NCBI RefSeq assembly: GCF_040549045.1
Contig: NZ_JBEWTB010000001.1
Coordinates: 234,288 to 298,287 of the forward strand
Direction of reading: 5' to 3'
Source: Endozoicomonas sp. NE40
GTDB taxonomy: Bacteria > Pseudomonadota > Gammaproteobacteria > Pseudomonadales > Endozoicomonadaceae
DNA length: 64,000 nucleotides
The translations under genes and the position numbers were made by a program. The notes beneath the pieces were generated by a model that was given only the letters and a program-made list of their open reading frames with translations, was not told where the DNA came from and searched no databases. Each line of letters opens with the position of its first letter. The stretch's first letter is position 1. Positions 25,377 to 35,018 of this stretch are shown piece after piece.

Positions 25377-25386
25377 AAAACGTTTT
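25377..25386. promoter_or_regulatory. Operator-like site AAAACGTTTT
   Basis: It is palindromic and two mismatches from GAAACGTTTC. It lies just after the sulfatase terminator and 100 bases before the Opp-like operon, so it could regulate that operon. Confidence 0.45.
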
Positions 25387-25486
25387 TAGCCCCGACACAG
25401 GCTTCCGGTAAGGCTTATGCGTGTAGGGCTGTTATCACCAGTTAATTAGTAGAAGTGTTTCAAAGTACAACCTAAGAATTTTCTAA

Positions 25487-27022
25487 ATGTTTAAAAAAGC
25501 TTTTATCGTTGTAGCGATCATACTGACCCTCTGGCTGGCAACGTCGTATAAGGGCGTTGACCCGAATCAGACGCTGGTGATTGGCGCCCCTTTTGAGTAC
25601 ACCAGCCAGGATTTATCCAAAGACGGCTACATCTTTTCACGCTTTCAGGTCACTGAAACCCTGGTAGAAATTCAGCCAGACGGCAGTATACAACCTAAAC
25701 TGGCTACCCACTGGCAAACCAGCGACGACCGTCTGACATGGCGTTTCACCCTGCGCCCTGACGTACTATTCCATGACGGGACAGTAATGACGGCAGAAGC
25801 TGTTGTCTTTTCCCTGCAACAGGCACTGGAAAAGCCCGGAATTATTCATCAGGTACCATTAAATAAGCTCTATCCTGAAGGCGATGTTGAAGTCGTTCTT
25901 GAACTGGAACAACCCTATCGACCATTACTCTCCGTACTGTCCCACTTTTCAACCGCAATCGCTTCTCCATCGTCTTTTGAGCAAAAAAGTGGAAGGGCTA
26001 TTGCCATACTGAAAGGCACAGGTCCTTACCAGATCCAGCTCCTGTCCCCTCCTCACAAACTGGACGTGGAACGTTTTGACAACTACTGGGGAGAACCGGC
26101 CAGAATCAGGCAGATTCAGTACCTTACCGGCCACCGTGCTGAAAGCCGCGCCCTGCAGGCACGAAGCGGACAGGCAGATATCATCTATACACTTGACCCG
26201 GCCAGTATCAGCATGCTGGAGCAGGCACCGAATGTCGATGTTTACAGCGAGTCTATCCCCCGTGCGCTGCTGTTGAAGATGAATAATGAACACCCTTATC
26301 TGAATACTGTTGAAACAAGGCGAGCCCTGAGCCTTGCCCTGGACCGTGAAGGCATTGCCGAAAGAATTATCAGGGTACCCGGCTCCGAGGCCTACCAGCT
26401 GTTCCCGCCCGCCCTGGGGGACTGGCACCTGAAGGAGCTGGAAGGTCAGAAAAACCTGCAAAAAGCCAGAGAAATCCTGACAGCTCAGGGCTGGATTCCC
26501 GGTGCTGACGGTGTTCGCGTTCGCGATGGCAAACGTTTCAGCCTGGGGCTCGTGACCTACGCCGACCGCCCTGAAATGACGGTTGTGGCTACAGCTATCC
26601 AGGCGCAGTTCTGGGATCTGGGCATTGAAGTGACTATCTATGTCGGCAATTCCAGTGACATCCCTTACCTGCATCATCAGGGTACACTTGAACTGGCACT
26701 GGTGGCCCGGAATTTCGCCTGGGCCAATGATCCCCTGGCATTGCTGCTTGACGATACCAGAACCCACCTTGGCAGCGACTGGGGACACATGAACTGGTCC
26801 TCAGGGGAGTTAAACCAACTTCTCAGTGAAATGACCCTGACCCTGGACAGCGAAGCCTATTTCAAACTGTCACAGCAAGCCGCTTCGATTCTTGCAGAAG
26901 AGATGCCTGTTATTCCGGTGACTTTTTACACTCAGCAGATCGCTGTCAACAAACGACTCAATAACTTTTTCTACGATCCTTTTGAGCAAAACTACCGTAC
27001 TTCGGAGATGTATTTTGATTAA
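25487..27022 (+). CDS. Opp/Dpp-type substrate-binding protein (SBP family 5)
   Basis: 511 residues. An N-terminal hydrophobic segment (AFIVVAIILTLWLATSY) without a lipobox is followed by family-5 features: LVIGAPFEYTSQDL, VTETLVEIQPDGSIQPKLAT and TWRFTLRPDVLFHDGTVMTA. Family 5 proteins bind peptides, nickel or oligosaccharides. In thermophiles some bind beta-glucans. It is the first gene of a four-gene importer operon overlapping the first permease, so it is probably tethered or periplasmic and feeds that transporter. Placement between two sulfatases suggests a saccharide ligand, which is inference. Confidence 0.85.
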   Translation: MFKKAFIVVAIILTLWLATSYKGVDPNQTLVIGAPFEYTSQDLSKDGYIFSRFQVTETLVEIQPDGSIQPKLATHWQTSDDRLTWRFTLRPDVLFHDGTVMTAEAVVFSLQQALEKPGIIHQVPLNKLYPEGDVEVVLELEQPYRPLLSVLSHFSTAIASPSSFEQKSGRAIAILKGTGPYQIQLLSPPHKLDVERFDNYWGEPARIRQIQYLTGHRAESRALQARSGQADIIYTLDPASISMLEQAPNVDVYSESIPRALLLKMNNEHPYLNTVETRRALSLALDREGIAERIIRVPGSEAYQLFPPALGDWHLKELEGQKNLQKAREILTAQGWIPGADGVRVRDGKRFSLGLVTYADRPEMTVVATAIQAQFWDLGIEVTIYVGNSSDIPYLHHQGTLELALVARNFAWANDPLALLLDDTRTHLGSDWGHMNWSSGELNQLLSEMTLTLDSEAYFKLSQQAASILAEEMPVIPVTFYTQQIAVNKRLNNFFYDPFEQNYRTSEMYFD

Positions 27023-27962
27023 GCAAATTCTTCTCAGGCGTACGGCACAGGCTGCTTTTGTTGCCTGGAGCGTAGGGACGTTGACGTTTATTATGATGCG
27101 ACTGCTGCCCGGCGACTTTGCCTACCGTATCGCCGCCGGACGCTACGGCTATGATTATGTCAGCCAGGCGGCGGCAGAAGCCGTGAGGGCAGACCTGGGC
27201 CTTGATCGTCCCGCTATTGTTCAATATCTGGAATGGCTGGTAAATCTGCTCCGGTTTAACCTGGGTGACTCTCTGGTTTCAGAAAATCCGGTCACTCAGG
27301 AACTTGCCCATCAGCTGGGAAGCTCCCTGGAACTGGCTGTTTTTGCCAGTTTCTTTGCCCTGCTTATTGCTGTCCCTGTTGGACTTTATGCCGGACGACA
27401 TACCGGCGAAGCAGGTGACCGACTGTCGTTAATGGTATCGGTCATACTCAGGGCGCAGCCCGTGTTTGTCATTGGCCTGTTGATGGTTCTTGCTTTTTCC
27501 CTGCAACTGGGATGGTTTCCCGTCGCCGGTTTTGGCAGCAGCGAATACCTTATTCTGCCAGCCCTCTCTCTGGCTCTGACGCTGGCCGCCCTATCCAGCA
27601 GGATGATTCGCAATTCAACCTGCGATGTCCTGGCATCACCTTTTTACCGGTTTGCCCGCTTCAAGGGATTAACAGAACAGCAGGCCTTTACGCATCACGC
27701 ATCTCCCAATATAGCCTTACCGGTTGTCGCCTTTGTCAGCATACAGGCGATCAACCTGATTGAAGGTATCGTCATGATAGAGTCCCTGTTTTCCTGGCCG
27801 GGTATCGGCCATGCGCTGGCCCATGCCATCTTCGCCCGGGACGTACCGATGATTCAGGGGGCTGCGCTGGTTATGGGCCTGATATTTGTAGCGATCAATA
27901 CGGTAGCAGACCTTATTGTATTCAAGCTTGACCCGAGACAGAGAGAAGAGGCCTTATCGTAA
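27015..27962 (+). CDS. Opp/Dpp-type ABC permease, DppB-like
   Basis: 315 residues from a TTG at 27015. It has GGAGATG a few bases upstream and lies inside the end of the binding-protein gene (stop 27020-27022), so translation is coupled; a TTG at 26982 is the alternative. The N-terminal MIKQILLRRTAQAAFVAWSV and TFIMMRLLPGDF are the usual DppB start. Six membrane helices and the EAA-like loop (YRFARFKGLTEQQAFTHHA) are visible. It forms the pore with the next gene, which starts at the overlapping TAATG. Confidence 0.85.
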   Translation: MIKQILLRRTAQAAFVAWSVGTLTFIMMRLLPGDFAYRIAAGRYGYDYVSQAAAEAVRADLGLDRPAIVQYLEWLVNLLRFNLGDSLVSENPVTQELAHQLGSSLELAVFASFFALLIAVPVGLYAGRHTGEAGDRLSLMVSVILRAQPVFVIGLLMVLAFSLQLGWFPVAGFGSSEYLILPALSLALTLAALSSRMIRNSTCDVLASPFYRFARFKGLTEQQAFTHHASPNIALPVVAFVSIQAINLIEGIVMIESLFSWPGIGHALAHAIFARDVPMIQGAALVMGLIFVAINTVADLIVFKLDPRQREEALS

Positions 27963-28759
27963 TGAAAGCCGACATTCAATTAAGGCCCTCACAGTACCGG
28001 GGGGCTGCACTGCTGTTGTTCCTGTTGAGCCTGGTGGTGCTGGAAACCCTGTTCTGGGGACACAATCCGGCAAGTCAGAATCTGGATCAGGCCTTTCATG
28101 CGCCTACCCTGGCTGAGCCTCTTGGCACAGACCAGTTTGGTCGAAGCAACCTGGCCCGTCTTTCATCAGCGTTACAGACTTCTATCCTGATGGCTGTATT
28201 CAGTGTATTGACGTCCGCTACCCTTGGTGTGTCACTGGGCGTTGTCGCCGGTTGGAAGCGGGGCTGGATTGACCGGATTCTGTCCATTGTCGTCAATATT
28301 CTGCTGGCGTTGCCGGGACTGGTTCTGGTGCTGCTATTTGGCGCACTGGTTCCCGGTTCATTCTTCATTTTATATGTAGCGATCTCTCTGGTTCTGTGGG
28401 TCGAATACTTTCGGGTGATTCGTGCCAGAACCATCACTGTCATGAACTCCCCGGAAGTTGAAGCCTCCCTGCTGTACGGATTTGGCCCGTGGTATGTATT
28501 TAAACGTCATCTGTGGCCTGCCTGCAAGAAAGATATTTATACCCTGGCCTGCTTTGGTGCCGGTAACTCTGTGCTTGCACTGGCTTCCATTGGTTTTGTT
28601 TATGTTGGGCTCAGACCTCCCCACGCAGAACTGGGGCTGATGATGGTCGAACTGTTTCCTTATTACTCTGACGCCGCATGGGTGCTGCTCCAACCTCTGA
28701 CCGCAGTCATTTTACTGGTACTTGGATTTCACCTGATTGCAGGAGGTGAACGTGAATAG
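27962..28759 (+). CDS. Opp/Dpp-type ABC permease, DppC-like
   Basis: 265 residues, ATG overlapping the previous TAA. Features are the DppC-type LGTDQFGRSNLARLSSAL, LGVSLGVVAGWKRGWIDRIL, NILLALPGLVLVLLFGAL and the EAA loop (NSPEVEASLLYGFGPWYVFK). It is slightly short for the family (about 280-300). It pairs with the DppB-like permease. Its 3' end contains the AGGAGG used by the ATPase gene. Confidence 0.85.
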   Translation: MKADIQLRPSQYRGAALLLFLLSLVVLETLFWGHNPASQNLDQAFHAPTLAEPLGTDQFGRSNLARLSSALQTSILMAVFSVLTSATLGVSLGVVAGWKRGWIDRILSIVVNILLALPGLVLVLLFGALVPGSFFILYVAISLVLWVEYFRVIRARTITVMNSPEVEASLLYGFGPWYVFKRHLWPACKKDIYTLACFGAGNSVLALASIGFVYVGLRPPHAELGLMMVELFPYYSDAAWVLLQPLTAVILLVLGFHLIAGGERE

Positions 28760-30221
28760 TTTTACAGGTTATTCTGTAGCACGCAGCCAGCTTTCCTTCG
28801 ATGAAGCAACCGCTGGCCCAAGAGAGTTGACTCCCGTTATCGAGATAGAAAATCTTTCCATTCATTCTGCAAATGAATGTATTGTCTCTGGCTTATCCCT
28901 GACGCTGACCACTGGCAACCCTGTTACCATTCTTGGCGAAACCGGTTCCGGAAAAAGCCTGCTGGCCCAAAGTATTATGGGGGCTTTGCCTGCCGGACTC
29001 ACCTGTTCTGGTCATATAAGGCGTTTTGGCCGTGACGATCACACGCCGGATGAGCTGGAACAACTCTGGGGGGGCCATATTGCCATGCTTCCCCAGGAAC
29101 CCTGGCTTTCTCTTGATCCGATTATGGCAGGCAAACGGCAGGTTGCCCTGGTTGAACAGCTGGTTAATGGTCTGTCAGAAAAAGAATCGGCAAACATTAC
29201 CCTGAAACGTATGACTGAACTGGGTCTTGGCACTGATGGAGAGAAAGTGCCTGACCAGCTATCCGGAGGTATGGCGCAGCGCCTTGCTTATCTATGCGCA
29301 ACCGCGGCAGGTGCAGATGTCCTGATTGCAGACGAGCCGACCAAAGGGCTGGATGCCAGCCATAAATCACGGGTTATTGACCTGTTAAAGAAACAAAGCG
29401 ACAAAGGCTCATTACTCACCATCACCCACGACATTGATGTCGCCAGGGCAATAGGAGGTGACCTGATAGTCATGCGACAGGGAGCTTGTGTTGAACAGGG
29501 GAAAGCTCATGACATTCTTCAAAACCCGGCTTCTGCTTACGGCAAGGCACTGATTGCCGCCCACTCCCCGGAGTTCCCAGCAGTAACCACAAAGGTTTCA
29601 TACGACAAAAGCCCTCTGGTGACTTTCAGGCAGGCCAGCAAAACGCGTGGTGGCAAATCACTGTTTTCAAACCTGGACCTGGCCATCGCCGAAGGTGAAA
29701 TAATCGGCCTGTCAGGGGACAGCGGAGCCGGTAAATCCACTCTTGCAGACATGATACTGGGACTTGTTAAAACCGATGAAGGGACCGTCTGGCACTCGCC
29801 CGAACTTACCCGTGGAAAAATGTTAAAACTGTATCAGGATCCGCCCTCTGCTTTCCCCCGGTCCATAACACTGAGCCAGAACCTGAACGATCTGTGCAGC
29901 CTACACAGCCTTAATAAAGCTGAAATACCACAGTGGCTTGACAGGCTCAGACTGGATAAAGAACTGCTTGAGAGAAGACCCTCGCAGGTTTCAGGCGGTG
30001 AGCTGCAACGCTTTGCTTTACTTAGGGCGTTGATGATGAGACCGAAACTTCTGGTTGCAGACGAACCTGTCTCCCGGCTGGACCCGATAGTCGCTTCTGA
30101 AACACTCTCATTACTGCTAAAACATACCCGGAGAATTGGTTGCGCTTTAATACTGATCAGCCATGACAAGGTAGCATTAAATAAAATTTGCGGCCGAATA
30201 ATAAAACTTGGTGGAGACTGA
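28752..30221 (+). CDS. Fused double ATPase of the Opp-like importer (DppD-DppF type)
   Basis: 489 residues from a GTG at 28752, six bases after AGGAGG and overlapping the permease end. Two complete ABC domains are joined. The first has Walker A GETGSGKS, signature LSGGMAQRL and Walker B VLIADEPTKGLD. The second has GDSGAGKS, VSGGELQRFALL and LLVADEPVSRLD. Separate DppD and DppF proteins are usual; the fusion is compact and lacks the long C-terminal oligopeptide ATPase extensions. It drives import for the three upstream genes. Confidence 0.87.
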   Translation: MNSFTGYSVARSQLSFDEATAGPRELTPVIEIENLSIHSANECIVSGLSLTLTTGNPVTILGETGSGKSLLAQSIMGALPAGLTCSGHIRRFGRDDHTPDELEQLWGGHIAMLPQEPWLSLDPIMAGKRQVALVEQLVNGLSEKESANITLKRMTELGLGTDGEKVPDQLSGGMAQRLAYLCATAAGADVLIADEPTKGLDASHKSRVIDLLKKQSDKGSLLTITHDIDVARAIGGDLIVMRQGACVEQGKAHDILQNPASAYGKALIAAHSPEFPAVTTKVSYDKSPLVTFRQASKTRGGKSLFSNLDLAIAEGEIIGLSGDSGAGKSTLADMILGLVKTDEGTVWHSPELTRGKMLKLYQDPPSAFPRSITLSQNLNDLCSLHSLNKAEIPQWLDRLRLDKELLERRPSQVSGGELQRFALLRALMMRPKLLVADEPVSRLDPIVASETLSLLLKHTRRIGCALILISHDKVALNKICGRIIKLGGD

Positions 30222-30520
30222 GCCTTCCCGCAAGCCGACCAGCGTTGAGTTACTCATGCGTTTTCATACCCGGGGTGGAAACGCAACATTTCAACTCGCA
30301 ACTACTTTAAAAGCAGGTCACTATCACTCAGTACACCGCCGGTTCTTATGATGAATAAATTGACCTGTATCAGAATTGTTTAACTTTGCGTAATATTTTG
30401 AGCTACTCCTGATCATAAGCGTTAAAAGAGCATTGAACTCACCTTTTACCTTCTGTAAAGTTAATATTGTCGAAACAATTCGTATAAATTCTTCTAATCG
30501 TTGTTGTTTAAGAGTAAAAG
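30222..30520 (+). other. Intergenic region before the small periplasmic protein
   Basis: AT-rich, with no gene. It holds a weak operator-like GAAACAATTC at 30472-30481 (two mismatches from GAAACGTTTC), 40 bases before the start codon. No clear terminator for the ABC operon was found. Confidence 0.35.
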
Positions 30521-30904
30521 ATGAAAAAGGCTATCGTAAGCGTATTGTCAGGTATCGTTCTGAGTACTTCCATGAGCGTTGCCACAGCTCAGGCTACTCC
30601 AACAGCCCACGCCGATCAGGTGCCACCGCAGTTCATGATGCGCTACAGGCAACAGGTTCAGGAAAAGACTCGCGTACTCAACCTGTCTGAAGACAAGCAG
30701 AAGCAACTGATGGAGCTGAAGAAAAATCTGTACCGACAGCAGCAGGCCGCAAACAAAGAGTTTCCAAATGACAAGAATGCCCGTAATGCTGCCCGCAAAG
30801 CTAACCGAGCCAGTTACAACAACTCCGTCAACAACATGCTTACACGAAGGCAGCGCAGGGACATGCAGAAGTGGAGAGCGTCACGCCGTAACAACAAGGC
30901 GTAA
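30521..30904 (+). CDS. Small periplasmic LTXXQ/Spy-like protein
   Basis: 127 residues. A signal peptide (MKKAIVSVLSGIVLSTSMSV to ATAQA) is followed by one helical module that is closely similar to the second module of the 6488 protein (FM.RY..QV.EK..V..LS, L.ELK..LYRQQQAAN and ARNAAR.ANR..YN). It is very basic, rich in Gln, Arg and Lys. This is a second member of a local paralog family whose third member is the lipoprotein at 35255-35611. A role as periplasmic stress or chaperone protein is possible by analogy with Spy. The function is unknown. A strong terminator follows. Confidence 0.7.
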   Translation: MKKAIVSVLSGIVLSTSMSVATAQATPTAHADQVPPQFMMRYRQQVQEKTRVLNLSEDKQKQLMELKKNLYRQQQAANKEFPNDKNARNAARKANRASYNNSVNNMLTRRQRRDMQKWRASRRNNKA

Positions 30905-30923
30905 TACTGGCCACCTGACCGAC

Positions 30924-30950
30924 AGAGCCTGATCTTTCAGGCTCTTTTTA
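30924..30950. terminator. Strong terminator, shared by convergent genes
   Basis: AGAGCCTGA (30924-30932) and TCAGGCTCT (30937-30945) form a perfect 9-bp stem with a TCTT loop and T-run. It lies between the small periplasmic gene and the 3' end of sulfatase 2. Confidence 0.85.
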
Positions 30951-31022
30951 TTTCTCCTGAACAACCCCTTCTGTGATCCAGGGGCATCAGCAACAGATGC
31001 CCTCATCTGCATAATCAAGGCA

Positions 31023-32522
31023 TTAAGGTGTATTACGGTTAAACTCTTTGACGTTTACCCGATGCCCCTTATCGTAATCAAAGTTTCGGTTCGTAGGTCT
31101 GTGGCTGAGCCTGTTGACCGGCAGACTGGCCTCCCAGGCATCAAACTTATCCTTGAGCTTCTGAGCTTTCTCTGGCTCCCTGCCGACAAGGTCATCCCAC
31201 TCACCCGGATCTTCCGCCATATTGAACAGACGGATGGTTCGAGGACCATGTGAACGGTTAAAAGTGAGCTTCCAGTCGCCATCGCGAATGGCGTACTCTT
31301 CGTTACGACGCCAGTATAATGTCTCGTGAGGGATGGCATCCGCAGGCTTTTCACCGCGAAGATAAGGCAGCAGGTTGGTGCCATCAAACGGGAACATGCC
31401 TGTATTGGTGCCTTCAAACAGGGAGGCGATGGTTGGAACGATATCCAGCGCGCTTACCATTGGCTCATACTTCAGGCCAGCCGGAATGACGCCAGGCCAT
31501 TGCATGACAAACGGTACACGAATACCTCCTTCATAATTAGTGCCTTTAAAGCCATTGAAGGGACCGGGGCTGGACATAGTGGTCTCGTTGCGCTTTTTGC
31601 GACGTGGCTGGGCAAAGCCCTGACCGGCAGGAGTACCATTGTCACTCATGAAAACAATCAGGGTATTGTCGTAAACACCCTGTTCTTTCAGGGTATCCAT
31701 GACTTGACCAATGCTGTCGTCCAGCGCGAGGACCATTCCGGCAAAGTGCCGGCGTTCTTCACCAGCAACACCTTCCTTCACTGGCAGGTCTTTCAGTCGC
31801 TCAACATAAGATTCCGGCACCTGCCATGGGTGATGGACAGCCAGGTGGGCAAGATACAGGAAAAACGACCTGTCTTTTTTAACAGAGCGCTCAATAAAGC
31901 CAACGGCTTCATCAGTGAACATCTCAGTCAGGTAGCCGTTCTGCTCCTGAATGGGAGGAACCACTTCGTCATCACGATAGATAGGAGCCAGCAGTAGTTT
32001 ACCTGTGTCTACGGTCTGGGAACGGAAGTAGTCATGAGAGCCTCCCAGAAAGCCATAAAAAAAGTCAGCGCCACGCTCATTCGGCTTACCTGTCGGGTCG
32101 CCAAGGTGCCACTTTCCAATGACAGCTGTCGCATACCCCTGGTCTTTCACTATTTCCATCGCCAGCGGCTGGTCACGGGGAATATGGTTTTCGCTGGAAT
32201 TGCCATAAATGCCCATTCTCTGCTGATAGACACCGGTCAGCATACCGGAACGGGATGGAGCACAAACAGACTCGGAAACATAAGCCTGAGGAAAGTGCGC
32301 CCCATTGGCTGCCAGTTTGTCAATATTCGGTGTCTTAATATCGTCAAAGCCGTGGTAGCCGACATCTCCCCAGCCCATATCGTCGGTAAAGATGATGACA
32401 ATATTAGGCTGCTGTTGAAGTTCTGCGGGTCGTGGTGCCGGAACCGGGCCTGCAGAGGCGCTGCACGCCAAAGCTGAAAATGTCAGCCCTAAGGCAGCTT
32501 TTTTTAAAGACGGCAAAGTCAT
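31023..32522 (-). CDS. Formylglycine-type sulfatase 2 (S1 family)
   Basis: 499 residues from ATG 32522 (MTLPSLKKAALGLTFSALA), a Sec signal with a possible lipobox-like Cys (ALACSAS). A GTG at 32567 would give a non-signal extension. It has IVIIFTDDMGWGDVGYHG, Cys87 in CAPSR, IGKWHLG and VFMSDNGTPAGQGFAQP, all conserved with sulfatase 1. The maturation residue sits at the same position, 87, in both. Duplicated enzymes suggest two positions or variants of one ester-substituted glycan. Operators at 32807 and 32997 and a CRP-like site at 32860 lie in the shared divergent promoter region with the outer-membrane protein gene. Confidence 0.9.
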   Translation of the reverse strand: MTLPSLKKAALGLTFSALACSASAGPVPAPRPAELQQQPNIVIIFTDDMGWGDVGYHGFDDIKTPNIDKLAANGAHFPQAYVSESVCAPSRSGMLTGVYQQRMGIYGNSSENHIPRDQPLAMEIVKDQGYATAVIGKWHLGDPTGKPNERGADFFYGFLGGSHDYFRSQTVDTGKLLLAPIYRDDEVVPPIQEQNGYLTEMFTDEAVGFIERSVKKDRSFFLYLAHLAVHHPWQVPESYVERLKDLPVKEGVAGEERRHFAGMVLALDDSIGQVMDTLKEQGVYDNTLIVFMSDNGTPAGQGFAQPRRKKRNETTMSSPGPFNGFKGTNYEGGIRVPFVMQWPGVIPAGLKYEPMVSALDIVPTIASLFEGTNTGMFPFDGTNLLPYLRGEKPADAIPHETLYWRRNEEYAIRDGDWKLTFNRSHGPRTIRLFNMAEDPGEWDDLVGREPEKAQKLKDKFDAWEASLPVNRLSHRPTNRNFDYDKGHRVNVKEFNRNTP

Positions 32523-33110
32523 CAGGTTGTCGTGCCCTTTTACTGTAAAAAGTAGGACCACTTCCACTACAGGCGACAGTCATTCTAGTTATCGCTGATA
32601 GATCAATGATAGGAAGTTGAGTTCATAAGTGTAAAAACTGCGCACTCTATATGGATCAAACTGAGAAAAAAACACCAAAGAATTGTTTCTATGATACAAG
32701 TCAGTAATCTGCCCAAATCATTCAATGTTCGTGCGCTCAACAGGCCTGTTTAATTGTAATGTTGTTTAAATGCACAAATAGCTGATACAAGCAGATACAG
32801 AGTTGTGAAACGTTTACCATTTACAACAGGCTGAATTAGACAGCAGGAAACTGGCAAAGAATGACACAAGTCAAACATTGGCAGCTTTTTTCAGGTCTTT
32901 TTTAGTGTTCAATTTTGCGAAAAGCCGTGACTTTAGGGTTCTGTAGCCATTTTTAACGAAAATAAATGTACTTACTCGATATTGACGATAAAGGTCGAAA
33001 CGTTTATCTTTCACGCTGTTCAAATAATTTGCTGCCCGTATGAAACCGTGTAGGTAATGCAGCTCTTTTATATTCCAGCGGTAACGGATAAGGATTAGCG
33101 GAAAAATCAT
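32523..33110. promoter_or_regulatory. Divergent control region between sulfatase 2 and the outer-membrane barrel gene
   Basis: 588 bases without a convincing gene. It holds two GAAACGTTTA operators (32807-32816 and 32997-33006), each nine of ten to GAAACGTTTC, and a CRP-like AATGA-N6-TCAAA (32860-32875). Two operators about 190 bases apart could permit looping. A 79-codon minus-strand ORF here is taken as spurious. Confidence 0.6.
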
Positions 33111-34175
33111 ATGAAAAAGCTACTACTTCCTCTTGTATTTGGCTCAGTTGCATTACCTGTTACGGCACTGGAGAAACAAGTTGTTGAAGCCTGGGAAGAA
33201 AGTTTGAATCTTCCTGAGATCAGTGCGGATGTTTTTGATAGCTACAATATGTCTGCTAACAATGCACGTAATGCACGCAACGAACGACAGCGAAGAAGAC
33301 GAAACAATCCTTGGTTGTATAAAAATGGTCCGAAGCGAACCCGTATCTTTTCGGGTATTGAGCTATCCGATAACACCTATGAAAACAGAGTGCGTCGCAG
33401 CGAGTTTAAAAAAGTTCTGTTCGACGGTAACACCAAATTCCATCCTAACTGGCGTATCCGTTATGCCATGAATGAGTCAAATGTCAGCCGTGGAGAAAAC
33501 GGCGAGCTGATTGATGCTCCAACCCGCTGGATGAAACTGGCTCCACGATTTGAACAGGTTTTAAGCCCTACCGCTAACTGGTTTGCCGAGTTTGAATATA
33601 CCAACTTCAGTGGATTTGGCAGAAGCAATCAGGGTGGACGTTTAAATAATACAGACACCTATATTATTAAAGTCGGTGGTAATAAGCGTTTTGGTAACCA
33701 CAACTTTAATGCTCATGTTGACTATCGCTACAGAGAACAGAGCTTCTACATTGATGATGGCTCAGAGATTGATGAGACTAATAATTATGAAACGCAGGAC
33801 CCTCGTTACCAGGTAGGCTATCGCTATCGCCTTAATCGCCATGTTCAGTTTCAGTTAACGCGTAACCAAAATAAAAATCACCTGGGTCAAACAAACCTGA
33901 ATCAGTTTGGTAAAGTAACACTCAGTCATTCATTATTTAACGGTTTTCGTTCAGAGTTCTCTTTTCAGAGAAATAAAAACTACAACAAAGATACAGATAC
34001 CGGTTATTTCATAAACCGTTATAATTTCGTGAACACTTACAGAATTAATGAAACCATGCAGGCTTTACTGGAAGTCTCCTATCGTAAATACGATCGTTTT
34101 TACACAGGAAACTTAAGAGGTGCCGGTGACAGAAAGCAGTTGTTCACAAAAGCTGGCATTAACTTCCATTTTTAA
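33111..34175 (+). CDS. Outer-membrane beta-barrel protein, oligosaccharide porin-like
   Basis: 354 residues. A Sec signal (MKKLLLPLVFGSVALPVTAL) is followed by a charged N-terminal segment with an Asn/Arg-rich patch. About 250 residues of alternating beta strands rich in Tyr, Arg, Asn and Phe follow (for example HNFNAHVDYRYREQSFYID, YQVGYRYRLNRHVQFQLTRN). It ends in GINFHF with the terminal aromatic needed for outer-membrane insertion. This resembles KdgM/NanC-type monomeric porins for acidic oligosaccharides. It probably admits the products of surface digestion. An operator lies about 105 bases upstream, and a perfect terminator follows. Confidence 0.75.
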   Translation: MKKLLLPLVFGSVALPVTALEKQVVEAWEESLNLPEISADVFDSYNMSANNARNARNERQRRRRNNPWLYKNGPKRTRIFSGIELSDNTYENRVRRSEFKKVLFDGNTKFHPNWRIRYAMNESNVSRGENGELIDAPTRWMKLAPRFEQVLSPTANWFAEFEYTNFSGFGRSNQGGRLNNTDTYIIKVGGNKRFGNHNFNAHVDYRYREQSFYIDDGSEIDETNNYETQDPRYQVGYRYRLNRHVQFQLTRNQNKNHLGQTNLNQFGKVTLSHSLFNGFRSEFSFQRNKNYNKDTDTGYFINRYNFVNTYRINETMQALLEVSYRKYDRFYTGNLRGAGDRKQLFTKAGINFHF

Positions 34176-34246
34176 CTGCTCTTGACTGGAGAGGCACCTG
34201 TTAAAATCTCCTGATTGCCTATCCAACTGTATTGCTTTTTGATATG

Positions 34247-34290
34247 CCACGAATCAGTGTTCCCACATTGACTGATTCGTGGATTTTTTT
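34247..34290 (+). terminator. Strong terminator after the barrel gene
   Basis: CCACGAATCAGT (34247-34258) and ACTGATTCGTGG (34271-34282) form a perfect 12-bp stem followed by a seven-T run. Confidence 0.9.
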
Positions 34291-34454
34291 AGTATCGCAA
34301 GCACTTCATCTCTTTTAAGCCCCCTGTACCTGACATAGCATGCTGACAATCCCTGTAGCGAAACCCACTCCCATGATTCTGGATGGGAATGGGATTTTGT
34401 TTAACGAGGTGCCTGGTCAGCTCATTCCGGAATCTGACCCGAAGACTGAATTCA

Positions 34455-35018
34455 TTACCCTTTTTGCCTGTTCTGTTCGGGAATCGGTTCCTGGTTACAG
34501 CTCAGGCTGTAATCCAGTCGTGTCCTGTTTTCAGGGTTATTTAAGTCAAAGAGATCAAAAGACAGTGCCAGCATAGCCGTTTTGTGCTCAAAACCAATAC
34601 CAAAGGCAACAACGCCGTCGCTGATGGTGATTTCCCACTGATCACCAGCTTCTGGCATATTGTCCTGATTACGTAGTTCCCGTTTGCCGTTCAGGTCAAA
34701 TAGGGTAAGGGACATTTCTTCGTGTTCAATTCTGACTTCAGAGAGTTCGAAACCAATTTTATCTCCGGGGTTTACTTCCCCCCCAACAAGCCACTGTTTC
34801 GGCTCCCTCAGAATAAAGTCGTCGCCTGCGTAGGTCATCCTGCCATTACGAAAGAACATGATTTCACCGTCGTTATAGCAATCATGGAGTTCGTTAATAT
34901 CAAAATCGAAGCGGGCCTTCATTGGGATTGTATCAGTGGTTGACGCAGAATCAGCAAAGCTAACGGGAGCAAAGGTTAATACACCGGCTGCCATTGTGGT
35001 GAGTAAAGCTCTAAACAT
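34455..35018 (-). CDS. Secreted hypothetical protein
   Basis: 187 residues. A signal peptide (MFRALLTTMAAGVLTFAPVS, then FADS) is followed by a beta-rich domain: DFDINELHDCYNDGEIMFFR, ISDGVVAFGIGFEHKTAMLA and LDYSLSCNQEP near the end. Two Cys, about residues 47 and 177, could form a disulfide. I recognise no family; the flavour is that of a small periplasmic binding or lipocalin-like domain. It lies within the glycan locus, but no operator was seen directly upstream. Confidence 0.65.
   Translation of the reverse strand: MFRALLTTMAAGVLTFAPVSFADSASTTDTIPMKARFDFDINELHDCYNDGEIMFFRNGRMTYAGDDFILREPKQWLVGGEVNPGDKIGFELSEVRIEHEEMSLTLFDLNGKRELRNQDNMPEAGDQWEITISDGVVAFGIGFEHKTAMLALSFDLFDLNNPENRTRLDYSLSCNQEPIPEQNRQKG

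Noticed and set aside
32871..33110. 79-codon minus ORF in the sulfatase 2/porin gap
   Set aside because: It overlaps both an operator and a CRP-like site and has no homology features.
34340..34576. 78-codon plus ORF
   Set aside because: It overlaps the 3' end of the minus-strand secreted protein and lacks a ribosome site.
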